Below are positions 21,335 through 32,640 of a DNA stretch of 64,000 nucleotides, piece after piece. Origin of the DNA: Chamaea fasciata (taxonomy: Eukaryota; Chordata; Aves; Passeriformes; Sylviidae); contig JARCOQ010000009.1 in assembly GCA_029207755.1 (NCBI GenBank), forward strand, positions 35,796,914 to 35,860,913, in the 5' to 3' direction. The notes under the pieces are model-generated. The model was not told the origin of the DNA. It searched no databases and worked only from the letters and a program-made list of their open reading frames with translations. Made by a program: the position numbers and the translations under genes. Each line of letters starts with the position of its first letter. Within the stretch, counting starts at the first letter, position 1.

Positions 21335-24268
21335 AGATGACCCACGGCTCTGGTTGATACCAGTGCTCAGTGTACTCTGATGCCATCAAGGTACGTGGGA
21401 GTGGAACCCATTTCCATTTCTGGGGTGACCGGAGGATCCCAGGAGCTGACTGTACTGGAAGCTGAAGTAAGTCTAACTGGGAATGAATGGCAGAAACACC
21501 TCATTGTGACTGGTCCAGAGGCCCCATGCATTTTGGGCATAGACTATCTCAGAAATAGGTATTTCAAAGACCCAAGAGGATACCGCTGGGTTTTTGGCAT
21601 AGCTGCTCTAGAGACAGAAGGCATCAGACAACTGAGTACCTTGCCTGGACTCTCAGACGACCCCTCTGCTGTGGGACTACTGAAAGTTGAAGAACAACAG
21701 GTGCCGATCGCCAGAGCAACAGTGCACCGTCGGCAATATCGCACCGACAGAGACTCTGTCGTCCCCATCCATAAGATGATTCGTGAGCTAGAGAGCCAAG
21801 AGGTAGTAAGCAAGGCTCGTTCACCCTTCAATAGCCGTATATGGCCTTTGCGTAAGTCCAGTGGAGAATGAAGACTGACAGTAGATTACCGTGGCCTAAA
21901 TAAAGTCACACCACCAGTGGGCGCTGCCATACCAGACATGTTGGAGCTTCAGTATGAGCTGGAATCCAAGGCAGCAAAATGGTATGCGACCATTGATATT
22001 GCAAATGCCTTTTTCTCCATTCCTCTGGCAGCAGAATGCAGGCCTCAGTTTGCCTTCACCTGGAGGGGCGTGCAGTACACCTGGAACTGACTGCCCCAAG
22101 GGTGGAAGCACAGTCCCACCATTTGCCATAGACTAATCCAAGCTGCACTGGAAAAGGGTGAAGCTCCAAAACACCTGCAATACATTGACGACATTATCGT
22201 GTGAAGAAACACAGCAACAGAAGTCTTTGAGAAGAGAAAGAAGATCGTTCAGATTCTCCTGAAGGCCGGCTTTGCCATCAAAAAAAGCAAAGTCAAGAGA
22301 CCTGCTCGAGAGATCCAGTTTCTAGGAGTGAAATGGCAAGATGGACAGCGTCAGATTCCCACCGAAGTCATCAATAAGATCACTGCAATGTCTCCACCGA
22401 CCAACAAGAAGGAAACACAAGCTTTCCTAGGTGCCATAGGCTTCTGGAGGATGCGCATTCCCGAGTATAGCCAAATCGTGAGCCCTCTCTACCTGGTTAC
22501 CTGCAAGAAGAACGATTTCCACTAGGGCCCAGAACAACAGCAAGCTTTCGCGCAGATCAAGCAAGAAATCGCTCATGCAGTAGCCCTTGTCCCAGTCAAG
22601 ACGGGATCAGAGGTGAAGAATGTGCTTTACTCTGCAGCCGGGAGCCATGGTCTGTCATGGAGCCTTTGGCAGAAAGTGCCGGGTGAGACTCAAGGACGAC
22701 CACTGAAATTCTGGAGCCGAAGCTACAGAGGATCCGAAGCCAACTACACTCCCACAGAGAAGGAAATCTTAGCCGCCTATGAAAGAGTCCAAGCTGCCTC
22801 AGAAGTGATTGGTACTGAAGCACAGCTGCTTCTGGCACCTCGACTACCGGTGCTGGGGTGGATGTTCAAGGGAAAGGTTCCTACCACACATCACACCACC
22901 GACACCACGTGGAGCAAATGGATCACCCGGATCATGCAGCGCGCCCGTATTGGAAACCTGAATCGCCCTAGAATTCTGGAAATTATAACAAACTGGCCTG
23001 AAGGTGAGACCTTTAGATTATCCTCTGAAGAAAAAGAAGAGCAAGTGACATGGGCCGAAGAAGCCCCACCATACAACGAGCTACCGGAGAGTGAGAGACG
23101 ATATGCCCTTTTCACCGACGGTTCCTGCCAAATTGTAGGTGCTAACCGGAAATGAAAAGCTGCTGTATGGAGCCCCACATGGCGAGTTGCACAAGCTACC
23201 GAAAGAGAAGGTAGATCGAGTCAAGTTGCAGAGCTTAAAGCTGTCCAGCTGGCTTTAGATATTGCTGAACGAGAGAAGTGGCCAAGGCTCTATCTCTACA
23301 CTGACTCATGGATAGTAGCTAATGCTCTGTGAAGATAGCTGGACCACTAGAGAAAAGCCAAGTGGCAGCGCAGAGGGAAACCCATCTGGGCTGCTGAGAT
23401 TTGGCAGGACATCGCCACCCGAGTAGAAAAGCTGACCGTGAAGGTTCGACACGTGGATGCGCACGTACCCAAGAGTCGGGCTAATGAAGAACATCATAAC
23501 AATGAGCAGGTGGATCGAGCTGCCAAGGTGAAAATATCTCAGGTTGATCTAAACTGGCAGCACAAAGGAGAATTATTCCTAGCTCGTTGGGCTCATGATA
23601 CCTCTGGTCATCAAGGGAGAGATGCAACATATCGATGGGCTCGTGACCGAGGGGTGGACATTACTATGGACAGCATCTCCCAGGCTATCCATGACTGCGA
23701 GACCTGTGCTGCGATCAAACAGGCCAAGCGAGTGAAGCCTCTGTGGTATGGTGGACGATGGTCAAAGTATAGGTATGGGGAAGCCTGGCAAATTGACTAC
23801 ATCACCCTTCCCCAAACTCGCCAAGGCAAGCGCTACGTGTTCACCATGGTGGAAGCAACCACTGGATGGCTGGAGACCTACCCTGTGCCTCATGCTACTG
23901 CCCGGAACACCATCTTGGGCCCAGAAAAGCAGATCCTGTGGAGACAAGGCACCCCTGAGAGAATTGAGTCAGACAACGAGACTCATTTCAAGAATGGCCT
24001 CATAAGCACTTGGGCCAGAGAACACGGAATCAAATGGATTTGCCATATCCCATACCATGCACCAGCTGCCGGGAAGGTGGAACGCTGCAATGAACTGCTT
24101 AAAACTACCCTTAAGGCACCTGGCGGAGGGACCTTCAAAAATTGGGAACTGAACTTAGCGAAGGTCACCTGGATGGTCAATACACGAGGGTCCATCAATC
24201 GAGCTGGTCCTGCTCAGTCTGAACCCTTGCACACAGTGGATGGAGATAGGGTCCCTGTGGTACACTGA
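21335..24268 (+). pseudogene. ERVL pol (protease, RT, RNase H, integrase) with nine in-frame stops
   Basis: A single frame runs through the region. The protease has a DTSA active site at about 21,356-21,367. Reverse transcriptase keeps VDYRGLN after the first stop and the catalytic YIDD at 22,181-22,192. RNase H keeps FTDGSC near 23,113. Integrase spans about 23,570-24,200 with the DDE-type core. The frame is interrupted at 21,869 (TGA), 22,088 (TGA), 22,202 (TGA), 22,523 (TAG), 23,153 (TGA), 23,330 (TGA), 23,336 (TAG), 23,348 (TAG) and 24,266 (TGA). No indels were needed to follow the frame. From family knowledge all but the 22,088 stop sit at tryptophan positions. The related fragment has TGG at 15,124-15,126, which corresponds to the stop at 24,266. 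Confidence 0.85.
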
Positions 24269-24536
24269 GAGGTATGTTAGGAAAGACTGTTTGGATTAAT
24301 CCCACCTCGGGCAAGGGCAAACCCATCCGTGGGGTTGTCTTTGCTCAAGGACCTGGTTACACTTGGTGGGTGATGCAAAAGGATGGGGAAACCCACTGTG
24401 TACCACAAGGAGACCTTATTTTAAGTGAGAACTGTGTGTAGGTTTTCATTGTATATATATGTGTGTGTGTGTGTGTAGTTTAAGGAAAGTATTGATTTGG
24501 GATGATGTAGATGGTAATAGAATAAGGGGTGGATAA
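24269..24536 (+). other. ERVL pol-LTR junction, no env
   Basis: Only about 270 bases separate the last pol stop from the 3' LTR. They contain a TATATA(TG)n dinucleotide run at about 24,452-24,476 and a purine-rich tract (AGAATAAGGGGTGGATAA) just before the LTR, the probable polypurine tract. Confidence 0.7.
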
Positions 24537-25059
24537 TGTCCTGGGTTGAAGTATATTCTATCACCATCTTCATGAACTGTTGAAACCAGGTGAGGCAGTG
24601 CTCCCTGCCTCCTCCACTCTGGCTTATCTTCTGTTAATGGGCCCATCAGCACCTTTGCTACACAGCTCACAGATAACCCCTTCTTGGACTACCTCCTGTT
24701 AATGGGCCCATCAGGCCTTATCACATGACTCACCATCCCATTGTGAGATGCTCCGCCCAGAGGGAGGAACCAAGAATTCCAGCCTGGGTATACGCTGAGA
24801 CTCTGAACACCAGAGGGGCGCTTACCCACTGGATTCCCAGAGGACCCGAGCTACCAGACCTTTCTACAGGATCACTGCTTCAGGAAGACCACCTCACCTG
24901 GACTGCTTCCATCACTCGGCTCAGGTTGTATTCTGACCCTGTCAGTGGTCTTGTGTATTATTGCATCTGTTTTATTTTACTTTTCTTTCTTTTTTTTTTC
25001 CCATTAAATTGTATCTCTGACTTGGAGTCTCTCATTTGTTTTGCCTTCAGACTACTACA
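24537..25059 (+). repeat. 3' LTR of the ERVL provirus
   Basis: Begins TGTCCTGGG and ends GACTACTACA, then the GGGGC target duplication. It differs from the 5' LTR mainly by transitions and a few one-base indels in T-runs. Confidence 0.9.
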
Positions 25060-26128
25060 GGGGCTCATTAGAATCAAACAAGTCCTGACAAACCATGGCT
25101 GTGCCTTGATTTCCCTCTGGTCTGTTGCAGTTCATTAAGTCTTTTTTCCTACAGTTATTGAGAAATCTTTCAAAGAGCTTCAAATAAACCCACATTCCTA
25201 TTTCCAAGGGTGAATTTGTTTTTTTTTAGAGAAGAAGTGATTGCAGCATTCAGTGGCTGAAATTAACCCAGGGACTCTCCCAAGGAAGTCTGGCCTGGTC
25301 AGAGAAGCTGTGCCTTGAGCTCTGACCCAGTGTGGACAACCTTGCTCCACAATCCCCAACCCCATCCTGTCTCTCCTCACTCACCCGGGACCTGCATTGC
25401 TCAGACAACTGGCTGCAAACAGCCAAAAAAGTGTTTTCTTCCTTAATTAGCAATCTAAAGCTCCTAAATTTCAGACAATCTCCTCAAATAGGTGCGCTAA
25501 ACCCAAAATGCCACAAAGGCGGTTCCCCTTTCCTGAGGCAGAACCATGAAAGGAATGTTTTAGACACACAGGAAGTTCTACAGTAGAAACAAATCCAGAG
25601 TTGGCTGAAGGCAGAATTAGAACAACTGCTGAAGGACAGACAACTTTGAACTCCTTGCAACTCCAAGCTGCAGGTGGGTTGTTGGGAGGTGTGTGAGTGA
25701 GCCCAGAGTGAGGGGAAGGGAAATGCAGAGAGCCCTGGAAGTGCTTCTGTGCACACAGGCTGTGGGGAAGGACACTGCAGGCCTGGCCTGGGCCAGGAGT
25801 GAGGCTGGATCATCATTCCAAGCTGCCCAGGGCCATGGCAAGGGGCTGTGGCCATGGACACTGGCCTGAGCCCAGTGCCTGGGCCCCTTGCTCAGGACTG
25901 GTGTCAGTGGCCAGAGCCAGAATGGATCCCTTGCTGGGGGCTGTGCCATGACCACCTGTCCTGTGCCGCGCTGGCTGCTCAGGCACCGCGGAACCAGCAG
26001 CAAATGGCGCTGCCAGGGCCAAAGGCAGCTCAGCCAGACAGAAAGGGGCAGTGCTGGGCACTGTTTCCATGGCAGCCCTCACTGGGACACCACACCTGGC
26101 TCACCTGTCCTGGCAATTGCCATGGAAA
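25060..26128. repeat. Duplicated segment, copy B (right part)
   Basis: Continues copy B after the ERVL. It matches 11,702-12,766 almost base for base and stops at GCCATGGAAA, after which the two copies diverge. Confidence 0.85.
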
Positions 26129-26194
26129 GCCCTTGTGGGGACAGATGCTGGCACCGGGACACAGCTGGGGCCGGGTGCTGAGCACAGGGCTGAT

Positions 26195-26462
26195 CACACA
26201 GAGATAATTTTGTTCTTGCTGAGCTCACACAGAGCCAAGGCCTTTCCTGCCCCTTGTCCGGCCACGCTGGGGAGGGGCTGGGGGTGTGGGAGAGGTTAGG
26301 AGGGGACACAGCCAGGACAGGGGATCCCAAGTGACCCCAGGGATACCCCAGACCACAGGACATCATGCGCAGTGTATAAAGTGGAGAGAGCAAGAAGGAA
26401 GGGGTGACATTTGGAGTGAGGGGTTTTGTCTTCCCAGGAAACACTTAGGCAGGATGGGGCCC
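26195..26462 (+). mobile_element. Avian LTR fragment (probable ERVL-class)
   Basis: The block from AGATAATTTTGTTCTTGCTGAGC through CCAAGGCCTTTCCTGCCCC, GGGATACCCCAGACCACAGGACATCATGC, GTGTATAAAG and the GTTTTGTCTTCCCA stretch resembles a common bird LTR that I recognise by its GATGTCATGCTCAGTATAAAG-like core. Both ends are missing, and it is cut on the right by the next element. Confidence 0.5.
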
Positions 26463-27389
26463 TGTTTCACCAGTGGGCAGGGTCAGCACCAAAGACACAG
26501 ACACCAACTTAAGGAACTGTGTCATTGATACAATGCAAAGCTGCAAAGAATTACAAAAGGATGAGCTCAGAAAAGCCCATAATCATTAGCAAAGAATTAC
26601 AAAAGGAGCTCAGCAATGCATCCAGTCATTACTACCAGATTTCCTCTGTTGATTTAGAAAGATCCATCACCAGTTACCCTCAGACTTTACCATCATCTTG
26701 ATCCACACATCAGCTGGGAGAAGCCAAGGACTGCAGAGCCTCTCCCAGACACTAGGAATTCCTGCAGGTGCCTCCACCTTTGCAGGAAACAAGTCCTCCA
26801 ACCCCACTGGGAGAGGGCCCAGCTTTTACACTGTTAAACAAACAAGCTGCCATCACTTTTCGTGTGGGAACATCTGGTTTCATTCTTCTGTTGGGTTTCT
26901 CCCAAAGCCTGGCCAGGGCTCAAGGAGGAAATAAGGGAGTTGACTTAGATCCTTCACCCCCAAACGAGGCCAGACGGGGCCTTGTGTGATTTTCCAACAC
27001 AGAAAGGGAAATCCACATTTCACCACTGAACAGATACAGAGATCATTTTGGTAATAGTGCTCCATTAATGAGTGGACAAAGATAACCTTGGGTTGGAAGG
27101 TTTATCTAGAGGTCAGCGTTGCCTCAGGGCCTGTTGTTCAGGCTTCAGTCAGGACCTGCTGGACAGGCCTCAGTTTCTCAAATGGTCCTTTGACCTACAG
27201 GTGAACGACAACCTTCATAAATATTCTTTCAAAACCAGAGTCTTAGATTTAGGTATTAGGCACAAAGGTATTGCCTCTTGTCTTCAATTAAGTGCTGCTC
27301 AAGTTCATTACTCAGAGCTATAATTCACTTGCCTTTTAAAACATGCCTAATGAGATGCTTTTCTCTGTTATTTATCAAATCCCCCCCTT

Positions 27390-27600
27390 TTTTTTTTCTT
27401 GAGACTGTGTCTCTTTTTAGACAGTCTCAGCATTCCATTTCCCAGCACAAAGTGTCACAACAAGTCTAACATGGAATCATAACACACCAAGTGCTCACAG
27501 TGCAATGATTACAGTCACTGCCACAAATACATTTCACAGCAGCCTCCAATTTCGTAGCCATGAAGCCAATCCCGCCAAGAAGATTTGTCTTCTTTCTGTC
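27390..27600 (-). pseudogene. Beta-like env membrane-anchor remnant
   Basis: On the minus strand a frame reads LASWLRNWRLL, then a stop, then a hydrophobic stretch (NVFVAVTVIIAL) and a second stop. This pattern fits the C-terminal membrane anchor of a retroviral transmembrane subunit. Position just upstream of the polypurine tract supports it. Confidence 0.5.
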
Positions 27601-27610
27601 ACTCTTCTAC

Positions 27611-27820
27611 TGCTCTTTCTATCAATTTTATTTCTCCTTGATGATCTGCATCAATTCCTCTTCCCATGACATGAACACTCTGCAAGGCCAAGCTCCAGTG
27701 AGCAGTTATCCAACCAAAGTGTCCTGGAGGAATCTGAATTCCTATTCCAGTATTGATAACTCTCATTTGCTTCTGATTTATCCTAATTATTTCTAATGCA
27801 TGAAGGTCCAGCCCTGCAGC
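27611..27820 (-). pseudogene. Retroviral dUTPase fragment
   Basis: On the minus strand the frame encodes AAGLDLHA (dUTPase motif 1), then IPPGHFGWI, a degraded SLA motif, and [13 protein letters not shown] (motif 3). This is the trimeric dUTPase found in the pro region of beta-type retroviruses. The fragment has no stops over 70 codons but is cut off from any start or from the rest of pro and pol. Confidence 0.75.
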
Positions 27821-28254
27821 CTCTGGGGTGGCCTGTCAGGGGCCATTGCACCCAGAACAATTTCCCAGGAGGTCAAAATCTCATGGTCCATGGTTGTATT
27901 TGGGTTTTCCATCGGGACTGGTTCCCATCTCCTCCTTTTTCCAACTGCTCTTTTAACAACCCCTTCAACCATTCAAACCAATCCTGAAGCTTGGGGATTG
28001 TCTGGGATATTAAAAACCCAGCAGTCTTAATTACGGTATTTTTCACAATAACAGCAAAGCATTCTGCATCACAGAATCAGCAAACCCTGTAGAAATAGCT
28101 ATTTTCATCCCTTCCTCCTTTTTTCATTGTATACAATCTCACAAACTTGACCACTGACAATTGGGTCCTGGCCAATGCTTTTCTGTAGGATATTTAGTGT
28201 AACATCCTTGAGCAGCCAAAGGTATGAAATTAGTATTGTCAGCACTATTTCACA

Positions 28255-28420
28255 TTATTATTATTTTATATCTAGATATAGATATATAGATATTGATATA
28301 AACAGATCTATAGATATAGATATAGATAGATATCGATATAGACATAGATATATATTTATAAATACATATATATAAGTCTAACTATATTATAATATATATA
28401 TTATAGTTATTTATTACACT
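28255..28420. repeat. AT-rich (TATAGA)n-like microsatellite
   Basis: Imperfect repetition of GATATAGATA and TATATA motifs. Confidence 0.85.
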
Positions 28421-29507
28421 ATTATTATTTCACTTGCAGAAATGCATCTGAGCTCAAGACTGAAACCTTCTTCTGTTTCTGCATGTGGGAGCATTCCAAC
28501 AATAATTATTCCTTCTGTTAGTGATGTTTTCAATGTGCTCCTAACAAAATTCAGCTTTGTCTTCAAAACCCACAAGTTCTGTTCCTTTTCCCATATGGAA
28601 TTTTTGGATGTATTTTAAGACATGCAGTGGTTCAGTTTATTTTAACTGACTCCCCCATGGCTTGCACAGTGCTCAGCCCTCAGCCCACTCCAGAGCCACA
28701 CAAGTCTAGAGAAGGTCTTCCCATCCCGGAATTTCTGATGGGACTGATTCCTTATCTTTAGATTTACCTTTAAAAAGTGACATTTTGGTGTGATCTGGCC
28801 AGACTATGCCAATATTGTTTTACCAGTTGGCAGGGTCAGCACCAAAGACACAGACATCACCTGAAGGAATTGACCAACTGACGTGTATTTTACTCTAGTT
28901 CAAAGCAGCAAAGGAGCACAGAAGGAGCAGCTCAGCAATGCACGCAGTCATCACTACCAAGGATTGCCCACAGTGATTGAGAAAGATCCATCACCAGTTA
29001 CCCTCAGCCTTTCCCATCACCCACACACACACATCAGCTGGGGAAGCTGTCACAGCCAAGGACTGCAGAGCCTCTCCCGGACACTGGGAACTCCTGCAGG
29101 TGCCTCCAGCCACAGGTGAGGCTCCAACCTGGCTGGGAGAGGGCCCAGCTCTGACAGTGCTGAATAAACACACTGACAGCACTTCTAGAGTGGGAACATC
29201 TGGATTCATCCTCCTCTTGGGTTCCTCCCAAAGCCTGGCCAGGGCCAAGGAGGAACCAAGGGAGATGACTTTGACCATCCAGCCCCAAACAAGGCCAGAT
29301 GTCAGATTTCATGGCCTTGTCCAGCTTCTAAAGACAGAAAAGTTGATATATGTTTTACTAATGAGTGGGTACATCTAACACAACGTTAATGATCTTGCAT
29401 ATTTTGTTAGGGAGCAGACACAAAGAAGACCTTTGGCTGGAAGGTTCATCCAGAGGCCACCTTTGGCTCAGGGCCGGTAGTTCAGGCCTTACTCAGGCCT
29501 CCTGTCC

Positions 29508-29612
29508 TGGTTGAGTGCTGGGCTTGACACTGCTGGGTGACTGGCTGGACTGGATGAGCTCAGAAGTCTTTTCCAACAGAAATGATTCTGTAATTCCAGG
29601 ATTCTATCAGCT
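29508..29612 (+). mobile_element. CR1 LINE 3' end fragment
   Basis: GGGTGACTGGCTGGACTGGATGAGCTC, AGTCTTTTCCAAC and ATGATTCTGTAATTCC match the avian CR1 tail. It truncates the right LTR of the beta-like provirus. Confidence 0.7.
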
Positions 29613-32600
29613 GGATTCAGCTAGATCCGTGTTAGCAGCATTTATTTGCTCAGATAGTCTTCTCTTGCTCAGCTCCTGTGACCTAAGGCTTCAGCTCCTT
29701 TAGCTCCGGTGCTAAGCTGTTCATGCTGAGACAACTCAGGGAGAAGAATACAGTTCATCCAATTCCTTCTGGAACACAGACAGGGGAGGGTGTGGAAACA
29801 AGAGCAATGTTTGGAGTGGCCTCCTCTCTGCCCTTCACGCCTTTCAGTGCTCTGAAACAGCCGAGAGCTTTCTCCAAGAGTGCGATGAAGCAGCTGTTCC
29901 TGCTCCCAGGTCTGGCTCTCTCCAGTCTCTGACCTTGCCTGCTTTTGTCCCTCTTGCTGTGCCCTCTGTTCCCCTGGGGCTCGGTGGCTGCTGCCCAGGA
30001 CTATGGAACTGGCACAGATCCAGGGGTCGAGACCCTCCTTTCTCTGCCCTTGCAGCTGCCTGCTCACAGCAGCCTTTTCCATCTGGAAGCTCTACGTGAA
30101 GGAGTCGCCACCTCTGTTCCTTGCACAACCCCCAGGAGCCCAGGGCTGCCATCTCAAGTCCCTGCTGGCCCTGAGGGCTCCCGGGTGCCTCAGGCTGCTG
30201 TGACACCACTGCACACGGGAGGGAACAGTGGCGGGGGCTGTGCTCAAAGTCAGCTCCATGTGCTGCTGCTGCTGCTGTGGGGGTCGTTTGTCCAGCCCTG
30301 CCCCAGACTGAGGGATCAGATCCAGGCCCTGCTGCTGCTCCCTCGGGATCAGGCACAGCCTGGTTGTTGCTGTCAGTGCCAGCAGAAGCCGTGGCCGGAG
30401 CAGCGGGTGCTGACAGTGCCCCAAGGCCCGGGGCCGGAGAGGTCCCTGGGCTGGGGGCTGGCCGGAGCTGCCCCTTGTTCTCCCTCTGCCTCCTACAGAG
30501 CTGGGCCGGGCACAAGTGGGGCAGCACAGCAAACAGGGAGCCTGCCAGTCTCTTCCAGCCCTGTCTGCTCAAAGTTTGGGCCTTGGAGCTGCAGGTGGAC
30601 AAAGGCAGCTGCTTCTGCTCCCTCTGTGTGTCCCCGTGTTCAGCAGTGCTGCTCCATCAGTCTGTGCCCAGCAACAGGCAAAAGCCTCAGCCCTGCAGGG
30701 CCAGCGGGAAGGGAGCTGCTCCATACAGGAACAGGGAGCAAAGGAAACACATTTTTAGGATGCGTTTTCTGCTAAAAAAAAATTTAAAAATTTTTTTAAA
30801 AAAAGATAAAACCCACCCCAAAACGTGTAGTTACAAGTCTTCCGTAACTTTGGATTAAAAAAGATGTAACTGATGTTTTGAAATGAGAACTCAGTTACTT
30901 TGTAAATGTGCTCGTGGCAAGGATTCACCAGATGCATTCTCTTGCAGATTTTGGAATTATTTTCTAATATTAAGTAAATTTAAACTTCAAGCAATGGGAA
31001 ATTGAATGATGGATTGTGCATGACTGCATCTTGAGTGTAAAAATTTGGCAGTTTGAAACTTGGAGCAAAAGTGTTGCAAATGAAAGTTTTAAATCCCAAT
31101 GGATTGTGTGACAGCAGTTTTTCCTACACTATGTGTAGCAGTCCAAGGATTTCATCAGTGGGGTTATGTGGGTGCTTTTAGCTTTGTCCTGTGCCACTCT
31201 GGGACGTCATGAAACAGGACTTCACCTGCCAGCAGCCCGCGTTTCCCTCTGCCACCCCAGCTCCGTGGACCTTGTGTCCCCCAAAGCAGACACAAAGTTT
31301 TCCTGCTGCTCTCCCTTTGCACAAATCCACAGAGAGCTGGGATTGTTCCAAGTCTCCTGTCTCCATTGGGCCGTATTCCTAAAGAACCAGCAGCCCATCC
31401 CGATGAATACAGCGAGTTATGCTGATGGTTGTCAGCTCCATTTCCTGCCTAGAAATCCTGAAACTGCTTCTAAATGCTGCTCCCCTCAGCTCTTGGAAAC
31501 CTACTCACACAAAGCTGGGAAAAAATCCCCTGGCTTCTGGCTTACAAGTGAGCCAAAGTTAGAGCTCTGTGGAAAATCTCTATCCATCCCTATCCTTTTA
31601 ATACATCTGTATGTGGGGTGCGCATGGATGTGTCTTGTATAGAAAGGAAGGAGTGCACAAGCACCATGCCTGACACTTTCCCACTCTGTGTTCATTCCAT
31701 ACCCATGGGTACAAAGACATTATGGAAACCCTGGCACAGACAGACCCTTCTGTGCACGGATACAGAGACATCCAAGAGCCCCTTGGTCATCCTGCTGGAA
31801 GGACGACAAAAAGGGAGTGGGAACTCAGCAGTGAGGAGAGCTGAGGGCTGGAGAGCAGCTCTGAATCACACTAAAATGTCTCCGGACTTCTAAGACATTG
31901 CTACTCTTCAGCCAATGACAGTCCCTAAGCCTGGGACTCAGTCTTCCTCATGCTGAGGGGCACCAAGGAAGGCAACAGTGTGATGGAGACTGGGATGGGC
32001 TGGGAACTCACTGGGGAAAAACAGGGAGCAGTTGTGAAGGAAAAGGCAGGTGGGGGACAGAACTGTTCAGAGAAGAGCTGAGCTACAGCTTGAGCAAACT
32101 TAAAAATGTCATTTGGGGCCATCCCAGATTGATTTCAATTCAGAAGATATTGAACAAGTTTATTTTTGGGGGGGAATCATGTTTTCTCTTGGAGATGTAC
32201 ACTCTGCAAACTTGAGCTGCATTGCCAAAATGCTGCTCAAGGCAAGTCTCTGCTGCAGGGCACACCATTTCTTCTTTGGCTGATTCTGGCCCAGTGCTGA
32301 GCCCAGCAGAGCCCTGGCAGAGCCCAGAGCAGCCTCAGCACCCGCAGAGCCCAGCTGCAAGGATAGAAACCAGAAACCGCCCGTCAGCTGAAGGCTCCTG
32401 TGCCCTTGTCCCAGCCGCCCGCGGTGCCCAGGCCATGCTGGCCGTGCTCAGGGCTGGGCCCAAAGCTGCCCATCATTGCTGCCCTTGGCAGCAGAGCAGG
32501 AGGGCAGGACGTGTGCCCAGCCTGCAGCCAGCCAGGGCAGATCCACCTCCCCAGCAGCTGCCCAGAGCAGGATGCTCCTGTGCTGGCTGCCATCTCCCAA

Positions 32601-32640
32601 AAGCTCTTACCCCACCCGTGCCAAGAAGATGTGGACTCAC
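29613..32640. other. Unassigned DNA, partly GC-rich
   Basis: 29,840-30,780 is GC-rich with long overlapping frames on both strands (29,844-30,602 minus, 29,945-30,775 plus) that are compositionally biased and show no domain I recognise. 30,770-31,150 is AT-rich. The part from about 32,385 resembles intron 4 of the neighbouring PIM-like pseudogene (33,905-34,126), so the lower-coordinate end is probably the 3' part of PIM-like copy 2. Confidence 0.35.

Larger units (their letters stand above)
18856..25059 (+). mobile_element. Complete ERVL-type endogenous retrovirus
   Basis: Two LTRs (18,856-19,373 and 24,537-25,059) enclose gag and pol on the plus strand with no env, as usual for ERVL. The 5-bp target duplication GGGGC is perfect (18,851-18,855 and 25,060-25,064), and copy A of the flanking segment shows the empty site. 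The LTRs differ at roughly 3-4% of positions by eye, so it is much younger than the gamma-like provirus. The gag frame has small shifts, and pol keeps one frame but has nine in-frame stops, eight of them apparently at Trp codons. Confidence 0.9.
26463..29507 (-). mobile_element. Internally deleted beta-like (ERVK-like) provirus
   Basis: Two related sequences in the same orientation, 26,463-27,375 and 28,816-29,507, both begin (plus strand) TGTTT(C/T)ACCAGT(G/T)GGCAGGGTCAGCACC and align over roughly 700 bases; I take them as LTRs. Between them only about 1.4 kb remains. On the minus strand it contains a dUTPase fragment and, shortly downstream, an envelope membrane-anchor-like stretch, so most of pol and env is deleted. 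A C-run followed by a T-run at 27,379-27,398 is the minus-strand polypurine tract next to the left (3') LTR. The right LTR is truncated by CR1 sequence. Boundaries are approximate. Confidence 0.6.

Noticed and set aside
28255..28420. Regulatory TATA cluster
   Set aside because: Simple AT-rich microsatellite.
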